A DNA stretch of 64,000 bases. It comes from Arthrobacter sp. H-02-3. Its GTDB lineage: Bacteria > Actinomycetota > Actinomycetes > Actinomycetales > Micrococcaceae. The DNA is taken from positions 1-64,000 of the forward strand of contig NZ_PYUI01000001.1 in the NCBI RefSeq assembly GCF_003097355.1, written 5' to 3'. Shown piece by piece: positions 33,705 to 42,354 of this stretch; positions within the stretch are counted from its first letter, which is position 1, and each line of letters begins with the position of its first letter. The notes beneath the pieces were generated by a model. That model saw nothing but the letters and a program-made list of their open reading frames with translations, searched no databases and was not told where the DNA came from. The translations under genes were made by a program, and so were the position numbers.

Positions 33705-34925
33705 ATGTCTCCACGACCTCCGCTGCCGCTCGGCACGTGGGGGAAGATTCGCCGCCAGAAGGTCCCCAGCGGCCGGTGGCGCGCCACTGCCAGATACCGG
33801 GATACCGACGGCGTGACACGTGCGGCTGAAGCCTGGGGAGACACCGGCGCCGCAGCAGAGCGGGCACTCGTTACCATGCTGAAGGACCGGCAAACGCCGC
33901 TCCACTCCGAGATTTCCCGCAGCATGCGTCTGTCCGAGCTCAGCACGCTTTGGTTCGCCGAAATCGAAAGCAATGGCCGGGCGGGGCGCCGCACGATCGA
34001 CGGCTACAAAGACACCTACAACCGAGTCATCGCTCCCGCTCTTTCCGGACTGCGACTCAACGAACTTACGACCGGCAGGCTAGATCGATTCCTGAAGAAC
34101 GTTGCCATTGACCATCCAGCCACCGCGCGTCATTCGAAGATAGTCCTCACGGGAATCATCGGGCTGGCCGTCCGCCACGATGCCCTCCACAGCAATCCGA
34201 TCCGGGACGTCGGGCCAATCAAGATCGCAACGAAGAACGTCAAGGCTCTTTCCGTCAAAGACGTCCAGAAACTGCGGACTGTCATTGGCAACTGGCAGGC
34301 TGACCCCACCCATCAAGGACGGCCACGTGCAACAGATCTGCTCGATGTCCTGGATGTCTTCCTGGCGACCGGCGCCCGCATTGGGGAGGTTCTTGCCATT
34401 CGCTGGCAGGACATCGACCTTCTAGCTGAGCCGCCCACGATCACAATCTCCGGAACTGTCGTCATGGAAAGAGGCCGCGGCGCCTACCGACAAGACCACC
34501 CGAAGACAAAAGCCGGCTTCAGGACCATGAAGCTGCCCCCGTTTGCCGTCCAAACACTCAAGCGCAAGTATGCAACCGAGCAACCCACACCCGAAGACAT
34601 GTTGTTCCCGTCCGCCGCGGGAACCGTGCGCAGCCCCCACAACTTCCGCAGACAATGGCGCGACGCACGTGCTGGATCCGACTATGAATGGGTCACTCCG
34701 CATGTCTTCCGAAAGTCTGTGGCTACCCTCATTGATCGGGAGTACAGTTCCAAGCACGCCGCGGCGCAGCTCGGCCATTCTGGGACAGCCATTACTGAAA
34801 AGCACTACATTGCCAAGTCAACGGAATCCCCTGACCTCACCGACGCACTCGAGCGATTCGGGAGCCAAGAACCTGACAAACCGTCCCACCTCCTAAGGAC
34901 CAGTGCAAACATTCCGCGTGGCTAG
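33705..34925 (+). CDS. Tyrosine-type site-specific integrase
   Basis: The product is 406 aa. An N-terminal arm-binding-like segment (about 1-65; GRWRATARYRDTDGVTRA) is followed by a SAM-like core-binding domain (about 75-170). The catalytic domain has the first Arg in LATGARIGEVLAIRW (about 227), the HxxR box in TPHVFRKS (about 330), the H in AQLGHSG (about 350) and the nucleophile Tyr in EKHYIA (about 362). All catalytic residues are present. Integrases of this size from actinobacterial ICEs usually target tRNA 3' ends. The only tRNA-like sequence in the window is 30 kb to the left at 3579-3611, consistent with an element between the two. No matching att core was found just downstream. Confidence 0.92.
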   Translation: MSPRPPLPLGTWGKIRRQKVPSGRWRATARYRDTDGVTRAAEAWGDTGAAAERALVTMLKDRQTPLHSEISRSMRLSELSTLWFAEIESNGRAGRRTIDGYKDTYNRVIAPALSGLRLNELTTGRLDRFLKNVAIDHPATARHSKIVLTGIIGLAVRHDALHSNPIRDVGPIKIATKNVKALSVKDVQKLRTVIGNWQADPTHQGRPRATDLLDVLDVFLATGARIGEVLAIRWQDIDLLAEPPTITISGTVVMERGRGAYRQDHPKTKAGFRTMKLPPFAVQTLKRKYATEQPTPEDMLFPSAAGTVRSPHNFRRQWRDARAGSDYEWVTPHVFRKSVATLIDREYSSKHAAAQLGHSGTAITEKHYIAKSTESPDLTDALERFGSQEPDKPSHLLRTSANIPRG

Positions 34926-35171
34926 GTGCCGCACAATGGCCGCCGCCGGCGGCGGACGATAGGTTTGCTCCACGCTGGCGCGGCCTGGAGCCCCACCAAC
35001 CAATCGGTCACCACGAGATGACACGGCGCGTTGAAGATCGCCACACGCGCCCACGGTGACGAGGTCCAAGTCTCCGCGACTTTCGAGCGCCCGGGCGCCC
35101 TGCCCGTCACGCCGAACATCCAAAGCCTGCCCGAATCGCTCGGCTTTTTGGAGTCTCCGGCCGCGTCTAGT
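34926..35171. other. Region downstream of the integrase; no gene recognised
   Basis: This 246-bp GC-rich segment is where an attachment site would be expected. I compared it by eye with the tRNA fragment at 3579-3611 and found no match. Leftward frames crossing it have no recognisable domain. Confidence 0.35.
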
Positions 35172-35366
35172 CTAGTCCTCCGAGGGCCCGGGACCATCGA
35201 GAACAATCGCGGTCGTGGCAACGGATTGCATGCGTTCGATACCGCGACGGGCCTCGGCACGCGAGGCGAACCCGTCCCAGCCCGCCAGAATCTCACCGTC
35301 GGCGGACCGTAGGACGAACCTGAATCCCCCAGCCTTCACTCTTTGTATTTCATAGCTGGCTTGCAT
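35172..35366 (-). CDS. DUF1508 (YegP-like) protein
   Basis: The product is 64 aa: a single repeat with GGFRFVLRSADGEILAG, then GFASRAEARRGIERMQ, the hallmark of the DUF1508 alpha/beta unit. Family members usually have one or two repeats and are stress- or phage-associated proteins of unknown role. It has its own weak ribosome site (AAGGTC) and no operon partner. This gene marks the beginning of the region beyond the integrase. Confidence 0.75.
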   Translation of the reverse strand: MQASYEIQRVKAGGFRFVLRSADGEILAGWDGFASRAEARRGIERMQSVATTAIVLDGPGPSED

Positions 35367-35756
35367 GTGGTGACCTTACTTCTCGTCGCGGGGCTGCCTA
35401 TGGCAAAGCCAACGGCGTGGGCCTCGGACGAAAGCGATGACGAAGCGACCTGAATTTTCATCGGAGATCTGCGGGTAGCCGGCCGCCAGTGAGTGGGCTG
35501 ACTGGCGCTTCGGATACCCCGCACGGGCGTCGGTGGATGCGTTGATTCCTACGCTGGTTGGCCGACGAGGCCGGCCATTTCGTCAGCGTCCGAGCAGTGA
35601 ACATGTCAATCTGAACGGAGCCCGGCATGGCGGCCAGATCGCTAGCACACCACGACTTGCCAAACACTCGGGGAAGGCCCGTGGGCATCCGTGCGTTAGA
35701 AGTGAAGATCATGGGCTTCCTATGTTTCCGATGCTCGACATGCAAGGCTTCATGCC
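35367..35756. other. Intergenic region with weak leftward frame
   Basis: This 390-bp region contains a leftward frame of 95 codons (to 35458) with no recognisable domain and no ribosome site. It may be decayed coding DNA. Nothing else is visible. Confidence 0.3.
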
Positions 35757-36275
35757 ATGGGAAAGCCGTTGGTATTCAGAAATGACCCTATTGCCGGGCT
35801 GAGTCTCGTCCGTGGTTCTGCTGTTCTTCTCTCTCTCGCGCTAGCGGCTACTGGGTGCACCTCTGAAAGCCCGTTAGCTGCTTCCGCTCAGCCATCAACG
35901 ACCACGGCTAAATGTGCATCGCCCTCACGAATTGTAAAAAGTGCTGTCAACGGTACCGAAGTTGAGGGTTCGTCCGAGGACGGAATCACGCTGTATGGCC
36001 AGGTCCAGTCGGAAGGGTTCCTTCTGGCCTCTGAAACTGAAATTAAGATTGTTTGGCGCATCAGCGGCTCGGGTCAGCCAGCCGTGACGGTAACCTCTCC
36101 CGGCGGCGGCGAATCAAGTCTGGCATGGGGTCCTGAATTCCACTCATCAAGCAACTACGCCCGCCCTGGCGATGAATACAGTACTGCTCTGCTACTTGAC
36201 CAGCCAGGATGCTGGAATATCAAATTCACCAGGGACGCCCGAACAGCTAATGTTTGGCTGCAGGTCGGCACCTGA
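35757..36275 (+). CDS. Hypothetical lipoprotein
   Basis: The product is 172 aa. A lipoprotein signal (SAVLLSLALAATGC) puts the Cys at about residue 34 after a 20-residue charged/polar head. The mature part is Ser/Gly/Thr-rich and looks like a beta-sandwich (TEIKIVWRISGSGQPAVTV, then SLAWGPEFHSSSNYARPGDE and YSTALLLDQPGCWNIKFTRD). The ending PGCWNIKFT resembles carbohydrate-binding or emp24-type beta folds, but I cannot name a family. It has lower GC than the rest of the region. Confidence 0.6.
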   Translation: MGKPLVFRNDPIAGLSLVRGSAVLLSLALAATGCTSESPLAASAQPSTTTAKCASPSRIVKSAVNGTEVEGSSEDGITLYGQVQSEGFLLASETEIKIVWRISGSGQPAVTVTSPGGGESSLAWGPEFHSSSNYARPGDEYSTALLLDQPGCWNIKFTRDARTANVWLQVGT

Positions 36276-36637
36276 TCCGCAGCGGTTCGCGGGCCTGTTG
36301 GTGCTCTAGGGGGCTGCCTGCCGGGCGAATGTGGCAGCGAGCCGATAGAATTTTGCGCGGTTCTACCCATTTTCTGTTCCTGATAGGTGATCAGTACTAC
36401 CGAGGAAGCAACGTACTGCACGTGACGCTGACTGACGTGAGGCTCCCCGGCATCCCCCGGCACTGCTGTCACGGCATGCGTCCCCGACTCTATAGACCAG
36501 AGCCTGCTGCCCTCGTCTTCCAGCAGCTTCAGGGAGTCCGCAAGAGAGTCATCCAGCATGGTTTGAAGCGCCATCATTGCTTCGGCGATGGTGAGGCAGC
36601 CATCCGTGGCTACGACAAGTGACTGGGTTTTCGTCAT
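36155..36637 (-). CDS. Hypothetical protein (weak)
   Basis: The product is 160 aa from an ATG at 36637 with AAGG 10 nt upstream. The first 100 residues (MTKTQSLVVATDGCLTIAEA, then MMALQTMLDDSLADSLKLLE) read like a real helical protein. The last 40 overlap the convergent lipoprotein gene and are low-complexity, so the true end may have been lost or shifted. No family recognised. Confidence 0.35.
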   Translation of the reverse strand: MTKTQSLVVATDGCLTIAEAMMALQTMLDDSLADSLKLLEDEGSRLWSIESGTHAVTAVPGDAGEPHVSQRHVQYVASSVVLITYQEQKMGRTAQNSIGSLPHSPGRQPPRAPTGPRTAADQVPTCSQTLAVRASLVNLIFQHPGWSSSRAVLYSSPGRA

Positions 36638-36852
36638 GAGAGTTTGCCTTCGATCGGGCCGGCCGAATAGGCCGCGCGGCATGATGATCAATGTGTTTGG
36701 AGAGGCTTTTTCGGCAGCCGTTTTGGACCTACGTTCTGGCTCCGTGCTCCGCACGGGGCAGACAGAACCGCAGGGGTCGGGGAAAGCACATCGTTGCGTG
36801 CTTGTCGGGCGCGGCACGTCCCGCCCGCCAATCGACTGACGGCAATTCCGGT

Positions 36853-37308
36853 TTACGTCCTGCTGATAGACAATTGCACGAGCGAGCACGTCACGGACGC
36901 CGCAGCGCTCGTGGGGACAGCAAGCCGAAGGGGATGTATTTCCGGCGCCGAACCCACCGCGATGCCACGGTGGCCCACCTGCAGATCATCTGCTGTGGCT
37001 CGTAGTGGAGGTCGATCCCGATAAACAAGATCAGGATGAACGCATCCTTCACCCCGAGCCGACACAAGCGCACTGGACTCCACGCTCTGTACGCCCGCGG
37101 CCTGATCCTTCGACATGGACTCCAGATGGCGGTCGGACTGCCGCTGCGCCCCGTCGAAAGGTTCCTGGACGATCTGGGACGCATCGGCCAAGGCAACGGT
37201 TTGCGCGCCATGGTGATCGGACCCAGGCAGACCACCAAGACACATTGCAGCGAGCCCACCGCAAACTAGCACGAGTGCAAGCACAACGGATACAGCCTGC
37301 CGGGGCAT
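36853..37308 (-). CDS. DUF6153-like small membrane protein, degenerate
   Basis: The product is 151 aa from the ATG at 37308 (MPRQAVSVVLALVLVCGG). One N-terminal membrane helix (LALVLVCGGLAAMCLGGL) is followed by a polar middle and a C-terminal LVQLSISRT. That nine-residue ending is shared with the DUF6153 proteins at 41026, 58191 and, in part, 54987, which is the reason for the call. The His/Met-rich centre of the other copies is missing and the middle is compositionally odd, so it may be a diverged or decaying copy. No metal-related neighbour lies within 1.5 kb. Confidence 0.5.
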   Translation of the reverse strand: MPRQAVSVVLALVLVCGGLAAMCLGGLPGSDHHGAQTVALADASQIVQEPFDGAQRQSDRHLESMSKDQAAGVQSVESSALVSARGEGCVHPDLVYRDRPPLRATADDLQVGHRGIAVGSAPEIHPLRLAVPTSAAASVTCSLVQLSISRT

Positions 37309-37481
37309 TAAGCCACGACGCCGGCTGTAGATCCCCGGGTGCCGGATCAAGTTCGCTCCCCCTCTGCTCGCCAAGTGAGGCCAGACTACCGACCGATCAG
37401 CGCCGAAGTCACCCTTACGCGCTGACATGACACCTCTACACTGCATGAAGACGTCGCCAGAGATCGTCCTTGGCAGTGCAC

Positions 37482-38843
37482 TCAGGATCCGCGCAACAGT
37501 CCCCTCACGAGCGGTGCTTTGCCCAAAGCTGTACGCTCGACACTCTCAACCACCTGGACGTCCAGCTGCGTCCCCACCACGCCCGATGACGTGAGGGCGG
37601 CGACCAATTCGGCGTGGACCCGCTCAACGGAGTGATCCCTCGCCAGGCCGACGAGGAGCACGCGCAGCGCGGAGGGTTCCTGGATGACCTGCCACCCCGC
37701 GACCGCGGCCTTGTCCAGGACATTGTGAAATACATTCGGGTGGACACTGACAGGGCCCTGCCGTCCGGGTAAGAGCAGGACGTCCTCCACCCGCCCCTCC
37801 ACCGTCTGCAACAAAGCGAAGGACCGGCCGCACGGACAGCCCCGTCCGCCGAGTCCTACCCTGTCGGACATTTCGTAGCGAATGAGCGGAAGCGTTCGTG
37901 AGAACAGGACCGTCACCAGCAGCCGGGCGCCGACGGTCCCCATCGGTACCGGCGCCCCGGCCTGATCGACAGGTTCAACGATCACCAGGTCCTCGTACAC
38001 GTGACTCTTCCGGTAGATACACGGGGACGCGATGCCTGCCGTCTCGGTGGCTGCGTAGACGTCGAACGGCCGGCTGCCCCAGGCGGCTTCCATTTCGGCC
38101 GCCGCCTGGGCGCTGAGCACTTCGGAGGCAGACATCACGGCCTCGGGCGCGACGTCCAGCCTGCCGGCGCGCTGTTCGGCGGCCAGGGGCCGCAGGGCGG
38201 AGGCATAACCGACCAGGCTCCTGGGCTGGAAGTCGTTGAGGGCCGCGACTGTTTCTTTCATGGGGGCAGTCACGTCGAGGCGGAGGGTCGGAACCATGCG
38301 GGAGCGCAAAGAGGCCCCGACGACGGCGGACTGGTGCGTCGGGACACGGGAGCTGACCACTGCGACTTTCAGGGGGTGGCTTAGCCCGGCGGAAATTCCG
38401 GCCCAGTCATTGGCGCGGGCGTATGAGGCCAGGACGGTGGTCCACTCGGACCGGTCCCAGATGAAGGTTCCACGGCGGCCGGTCGTGCCCGCCGTCGCGG
38501 CAGCCCACCATCGCCCTTTCCACGGGATGCCCGGGTCCCCGCCGGATTCGCTCAAAGTCTGCAGATGGTGCTCCACATCTGCCAGTCTCAGACCGGGCAC
38601 AGTCACCGCCTGATCGAAGTTCGCCATCAGCTCCGCCTTCGTCACCACCGGCAACTGCTCCAACGGGGCATCCAGCAGACCTGCGTGATGCCTTCGATAG
38701 AACTCCGATCCCGAGTACGCCACCCGGCGCAGTTCCCGCAGAGCCTTTTCCTGATGCTCGGCGATCTGGACGGCATCCCAGCGGTCTCTGCCGCGCCAGG
38801 CAAACCGCAGGCCCAGCAGGCGTGAGAGCATGGCGATGTCCAT
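37482..38843 (-). CDS. PaaK-like adenylate-forming enzyme
   Basis: The product is 453 aa from ATG 38843 (MDIAMLSRLLGLRF); the frame is also open from an ATG at 38954 that would add 37 polar residues. The domain resembles phenylacetate-CoA ligase and capsule CapK proteins. It has the ATP-binding glycine/threonine loop in ATAGTTGRRGTFIWDRSEW (about 116-134), FDVYAATETAGI (about 262-273, the acyl/adenylate motif YxxTE), and a late SDRVGLGGRGCPCGRSF (about 330-350) whose Cys-rich turn is typical. It would activate a carboxylate as acyl-AMP. The substrate is unknown and there is no adjacent carrier protein or CoA-pathway gene. Confidence 0.75.
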   Translation of the reverse strand: MDIAMLSRLLGLRFAWRGRDRWDAVQIAEHQEKALRELRRVAYSGSEFYRRHHAGLLDAPLEQLPVVTKAELMANFDQAVTVPGLRLADVEHHLQTLSESGGDPGIPWKGRWWAAATAGTTGRRGTFIWDRSEWTTVLASYARANDWAGISAGLSHPLKVAVVSSRVPTHQSAVVGASLRSRMVPTLRLDVTAPMKETVAALNDFQPRSLVGYASALRPLAAEQRAGRLDVAPEAVMSASEVLSAQAAAEMEAAWGSRPFDVYAATETAGIASPCIYRKSHVYEDLVIVEPVDQAGAPVPMGTVGARLLVTVLFSRTLPLIRYEMSDRVGLGGRGCPCGRSFALLQTVEGRVEDVLLLPGRQGPVSVHPNVFHNVLDKAAVAGWQVIQEPSALRVLLVGLARDHSVERVHAELVAALTSSGVVGTQLDVQVVESVERTALGKAPLVRGLLRGS

Positions 38844-39201
38844 GGCCGTTACATCCTGGCGCCGCGGGTACGCCCGCCCCCGGAAGGGAACCGCGGTTGA
38901 GTCGTGCAAAGCATTCGCTGTTCCAGCATCCCGACCTCTGATCGACTGTGACATGACGGGCGACGGCGGTGGCAGTTCTCGGGATTGCCGGCCACCTCAC
39001 CCGCCGTGTGGCCTCATCCTAACGCCGTGTGTGGCCCGACAAGCCGGGCACAACGGCCCGTCATCCGGGACGGCCTCAACGGACGCGGCAGCCGGACAGC
39101 GCCGGGCGTCTGGGCGCGTGGAGGACTTCGGCCTCTAGCGGCAGGCCACGGCCGGCCTGAGAATCGGAATATCAATGGTCTTAGGCGAAAGGGCGCCGCT
39201 C

Positions 39202-39459
39202 ATGATGTGGGGCTACGGCACAAATATGGTCTGGATGTGGCTTTGGGGCGTCCTCCTGCTCGTTGGGGTAGCGCTGCTGGTACTGGTCGCGGTGCGCATG
39301 TTTGCCGGAGGCGGGAGTCACGGCGGGATGCAGGGGCCGCCGGGGCCCTACCCGGGTAGGAGCCGGGCCCGACAGATCCTCGATGAACGCTTCGCCCGGG
39401 GTGAGCTCACTGCGGAGCAATACCGCGAGCAGCTAAAGGTTCTCGGCGAGGACCAGTAG
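39202..39459 (+). CDS. SHOCT-domain small membrane protein, copper module 1
   Basis: The product is 85 aa from the ATG at 39202 or 39205. It starts MMWGYGTNMVWMWLWGVLLL, rich in Met and Trp, with one transmembrane helix (WLWGVLLLVGVALLVLVAVRM). A Gly/Pro linker leads to a C-terminal SHOCT motif (RARQILDERFARGELTAEQY). Such proteins head copper-resistance operons in actinobacteria. Its stop (TAG) overlaps the GTG of the multicopper oxidase, so they are coupled. The Met residues could bind Cu(I), which is inferred. Confidence 0.8.
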   Translation: MMWGYGTNMVWMWLWGVLLLVGVALLVLVAVRMFAGGGSHGGMQGPPGPYPGRSRARQILDERFARGELTAEQYREQLKVLGEDQ

Positions 39460-40928
39460 TGCGCCCAATGAGCCGCCGTAACGCGCTCCTGATCGGAGGC
39501 CTCGGTACGGTTGGCATAGCCGCCGGCAGTGCCGGGCTCTGGTGGACGTTCAGTTCCCGTTTCTCCCCCGTAGCGGGCGGGGAATTCACTGAGCCGGACG
39601 AGCTGCGCAGCAGCAGCGGACGATTGCAGGTCCGGCTCGAAGCGTCGCCGGGCCTGGTGGAGCTCGGCGGCCAACGGGCATCGACGCTGGGCTACAACGG
39701 ACGAGTCCCGGGCCCAACCCTGCATGTGCGGGCCGGGGATGTGCTCGCCATCGAGCTGGTCAACAGCATGGCGGTCCCGACCAACCTGCATGTCCACGGC
39801 CTCCACGTCTCGCCCCAGGGCAACGGTGACAACGTTTTCAATGTTGTCGAGCCGGGCCAGTCTTTCAGCTACGAGTACCGGCTCCCCGTCGACCACCCGC
39901 CCGGAGTGTACTGGTACCACCCGCACCATCACGGTATGGTGGCGGAGCAGATCTTCGCTGGCCTCTTCGGCATGATCATCGTCGAGGACACCGACCCGCC
40001 GGCCACCAGCCGGGAACGCATCATGGTCATCTCCGACATCACCCTGGACGGGTCCGGAACCGTCTCCGACGCCTCTCCCATGGACCGGATGCTCGGCCGG
40101 GAAGGTGAACTTGTCCTGGTCAACGGACAAAGCAACCCGAAGCTCTCCGCCCGGCCGGGAGAACGTGAGCGGTGGCGCATCGTGAACACCTGCGTGGCCC
40201 GCTACCTGCGGCTGCGCCTGGACGGGCAGCAGATGCAGCTCCTCGGCATGGATTCCGGCCGCTACCCCACCCCCGGCAACGCGGACGAGCTGCTGCTGGC
40301 GCCGGGCAACCGTGCCGACGTCCTGGTCACGGCCGTAGCGGGCGATGCCACCCTCAGAGCCGTCTACTACAACCGTGGCAGCATGGCCGGCATGATGGGC
40401 CCGGCAGGACCCGCCTCCAACGGCGGCCAGGGCACAGGGGACATCGTGCTGGCGACCCTCTCGGTATCCGGCGCCCCGGCTGCGTCCCCTCCGCCCGTAC
40501 CGACCCTGCCTGCACCGGCAGACCTGAGGACCGCCGTCGTTGCCGCACACAGACAGCTGACCCTCGCCGCCCCCGGCGGCATGGGGATGGGGATGGGAAT
40601 GATGAGCTTCACCATCAACGGCCGCGAATTCAACGCAAGCCGGACCGACACCACGGTGGCCGCGCAGACGGTGGAGGAATGGACCCTGGTCAATCCCAGC
40701 CCGATGGACCACCCTTTTCACCTTCACGTCTGGCCGATGCAGGTCATCGAGGACCGGGGCGGTCAGACGCCGGGTCCGCCCCTCTGGCGGGACGTCGTCA
40801 ACATACCCGCCAACGGACAGGTCAAGGTCAGGATCAACTTCAAGGATTTCACCGGCCGCTCCGTGTACCACTGCCATATCCTGGACCACGAGGACCAGGG
40901 AATGATGGGAGTCATCGAAGTCCGCTAG
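39459..40928 (+). CDS. Tat-exported multicopper oxidase, copper module 1
   Basis: The product is 489 aa. I chose GTG 39459 because GAGGA lies 6 nt upstream and the start overlaps the previous stop; ATG 39468 is the alternative. A Tat-like signal (MSRRNALLIGGLGTVGIAAG) targets it outside. Copper ligands are visible in HVHGLHVSP (about 110), YWYHPHHHGM (about 150-159), HPFHLHVWPMQ (about 415) and YHCHILDHEDQGMM (about 470), giving the type 1 and the trinuclear centre. A Met/Gly patch (GGMGMGMGMM, about 371) resembles the Met-rich loop of CueO-type cuprous oxidases. It would oxidise Cu(I) to the less toxic Cu(II). Confidence 0.9.
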   Translation: MRPMSRRNALLIGGLGTVGIAAGSAGLWWTFSSRFSPVAGGEFTEPDELRSSSGRLQVRLEASPGLVELGGQRASTLGYNGRVPGPTLHVRAGDVLAIELVNSMAVPTNLHVHGLHVSPQGNGDNVFNVVEPGQSFSYEYRLPVDHPPGVYWYHPHHHGMVAEQIFAGLFGMIIVEDTDPPATSRERIMVISDITLDGSGTVSDASPMDRMLGREGELVLVNGQSNPKLSARPGERERWRIVNTCVARYLRLRLDGQQMQLLGMDSGRYPTPGNADELLLAPGNRADVLVTAVAGDATLRAVYYNRGSMAGMMGPAGPASNGGQGTGDIVLATLSVSGAPAASPPPVPTLPAPADLRTAVVAAHRQLTLAAPGGMGMGMGMMSFTINGREFNASRTDTTVAAQTVEEWTLVNPSPMDHPFHLHVWPMQVIEDRGGQTPGPPLWRDVVNIPANGQVKVRINFKDFTGRSVYHCHILDHEDQGMMGVIEVR

Positions 40929-41025
40929 GTACCGGCATCAAGAATCCGAGGACGGTCCGGCCAACGCCCAGCCTGTAGCCTTAAGCTGTCGAAGGTCCGT
41001 CACCGCCATCCGGAGGGAGAACGCC

Positions 41026-41538
41026 ATGGCCACAGCTTTCATGAGTCATGCCGCAGCCGCCCTTCGCCGCGGACTCCTGCTGCTGGGCGTGCTTGCCATC
41101 GTGGCCGGCTTCCTCGGGATGCACATCATGACCGGAATGCATAGCGCCCATGCCATGATCGCGGTGACGTCCGCCACGCACGAGACGACCACCAGCCTCA
41201 CCTCCCACCCCGCGGCCCATGCCCCGCAAGCCGGCACAACGACTCATGACTCCATGGCCCCGGCCCCCATGACCACAGCAAGTAGCGAGCTGGCGGGCCA
41301 CAGCGCAGCGGCTGCACCGTCGGCGTCGTGCGTGTGCCAATCGAGCTGCACCGACCCCGCGTCGATGCACTCTGCCTGTGTGCCATCTGCGGCCGTAACA
41401 TCCCTGGCCGCTCCCCCACCGGGCATGGCGCCGGCGTCAATCCACACCCCGGACCCGCGCGGAAACGACGCCGTCCGGACCTACTCCTATCTACCCGCAA
41501 GTCCTTCGCCGGGCGATCTGTCCATCAGCCGGACGTAA
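41026..41538 (+). CDS. DUF6153-family small membrane protein, copper module 1
   Basis: The product is 170 aa. One N-terminal membrane helix (GLLLLGVLAIVAGFLGMHI) with a GMH turn, then a long extracytoplasmic region rich in His, Met, Ala and Thr (MTGMHSAHAM; HPAAHAPQAG), with Cys residues in SCVCQSSC, ending PSPGDLSISRT. The His/Met/Cys content in a metal region suggests copper binding, but no function has been established for DUF6153. It is followed by DUF305 and F510_1955, the same order as in module 2. Confidence 0.75.
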   Translation: MATAFMSHAAAALRRGLLLLGVLAIVAGFLGMHIMTGMHSAHAMIAVTSATHETTTSLTSHPAAHAPQAGTTTHDSMAPAPMTTASSELAGHSAAAAPSASCVCQSSCTDPASMHSACVPSAAVTSLAAPPPGMAPASIHTPDPRGNDAVRTYSYLPASPSPGDLSISRT

Positions 41539-41669
41539 GACTGGACCGTGCCGTGTCATGCCCGGCGCCCCACTTACCCGACACGTTCCCACCCGGTATT
41601 CCCGAAGCACGGGCGTGTCATCCGCAGGCGTACAACAACGCCGATTTGATGATCGAAGGACTTACCACC

Positions 41670-42281
41670 GTGAAGAAGACCCTGACCATTTCTGCCCTCG
41701 GCATCGCCGCCGCCATCACCCTGGCCGGCTGCGCCGGCACCTCCGGAAGCACACCCACCAGCACCATGCCGGGCATGGGCAGCGGCGGCATGGGCATGTC
41801 GTCAAGCTCAGCCCCCGCAACCGCGGACCACAACGCGGCGGACACCATGTTCACCCAGGGGATGATCCCGCACCACGCCCAGGCCGTGGAAATGAGCGAC
41901 ATGATGCTCAAGAAGCAGGGCATGGATGCGCGGATCACCGCGCTCGCCTCCAAGATCAAGGCCGCACAGGCACCCGAAATCGAGCAGATGACGGGCTGGC
42001 TCAAGACCTGGAACGAACCCACCCAGATGGCGTCCGGCCATGGGATGGGCGACGGGATGATGGGTGATGACGACCTGAAGACGCTTGACGCGGCCCAGGG
42101 CACCGCAGCGGCCAAGCTGTTCCTGACCGGGATGATTGCCCACCACGAGGGCGCCGTGATGATGGCCAAGACTGAAATCAGCCAGGGCAAGAACCCCGAC
42201 GCCATCCAGCTGAGCAAGTCGATCGTGACTTCCCAGGAAGCTGAAATCCAGGAAATGAAAACCCTGCTGGCAAGCCTCTAG
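41670..42281 (+). CDS. DUF305 lipoprotein, copper module 1
   Basis: The product is 203 aa from GTG 41670, with AAGGA 9 nt upstream; open frames to 41328 and 41649 lack such a site. A lipoprotein signal (MKKTLTISALGIAAAITLAGC) is followed by a Gly/Ser/Met linker. The DUF305 domain has two HH helices: MFTQGMIPHHAQAVEMSDMM and FLTGMIAHHEGAVMMAKTEI. The paired His and Met residues form a metal-binding four-helix bundle (ferritin-like), proposed to bind copper in the periplasm-like space. Paralogue: 58803-59405. Confidence 0.85.
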   Translation: MKKTLTISALGIAAAITLAGCAGTSGSTPTSTMPGMGSGGMGMSSSSAPATADHNAADTMFTQGMIPHHAQAVEMSDMMLKKQGMDARITALASKIKAAQAPEIEQMTGWLKTWNEPTQMASGHGMGDGMMGDDDLKTLDAAQGTAAAKLFLTGMIAHHEGAVMMAKTEISQGKNPDAIQLSKSIVTSQEAEIQEMKTLLASL

Positions 42282-42289
42282 CAGCAATC

Positions 42290-42319
42290 AGGCCCCGGTC
42301 CGACATCGGATCGGGGCCT
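42290..42319 (+). terminator. GC-rich hairpin between DUF305 and F510_1955 genes
   Basis: AGGCCCCG pairs with CGGGGCCT, with an inner TCCGA/TCGGA pairing across a 2-nt loop. It starts 8 bp after the DUF305 stop. The absence of a T tract suggests attenuation or mRNA-end protection rather than full termination, since the next gene begins 36 bp later. Confidence 0.45.
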
Positions 42320-42354
42320 CCCCCGGATTAACCCGCCACCCCCTGGAGCTCACC

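Noticed and set aside
34926..35171. Expected attachment site downstream of the integrase
   Set aside because: I compared this gap with the tRNA 3' fragment by eye and found no direct repeat of useful length, so no att site is claimed here.
39355..39372. CCCTACCCGGGTAGG resembling a CsoR operator
   Set aside because: It lies inside the SHOCT coding sequence, has a different centre and shorter arms than the CsoR consensus, and is not upstream of a transcription unit.
39348..40889. 513-codon leftward frame
   Set aside because: Antisense of the multicopper oxidase, which shows all four copper-ligand motifs on the plus strand.
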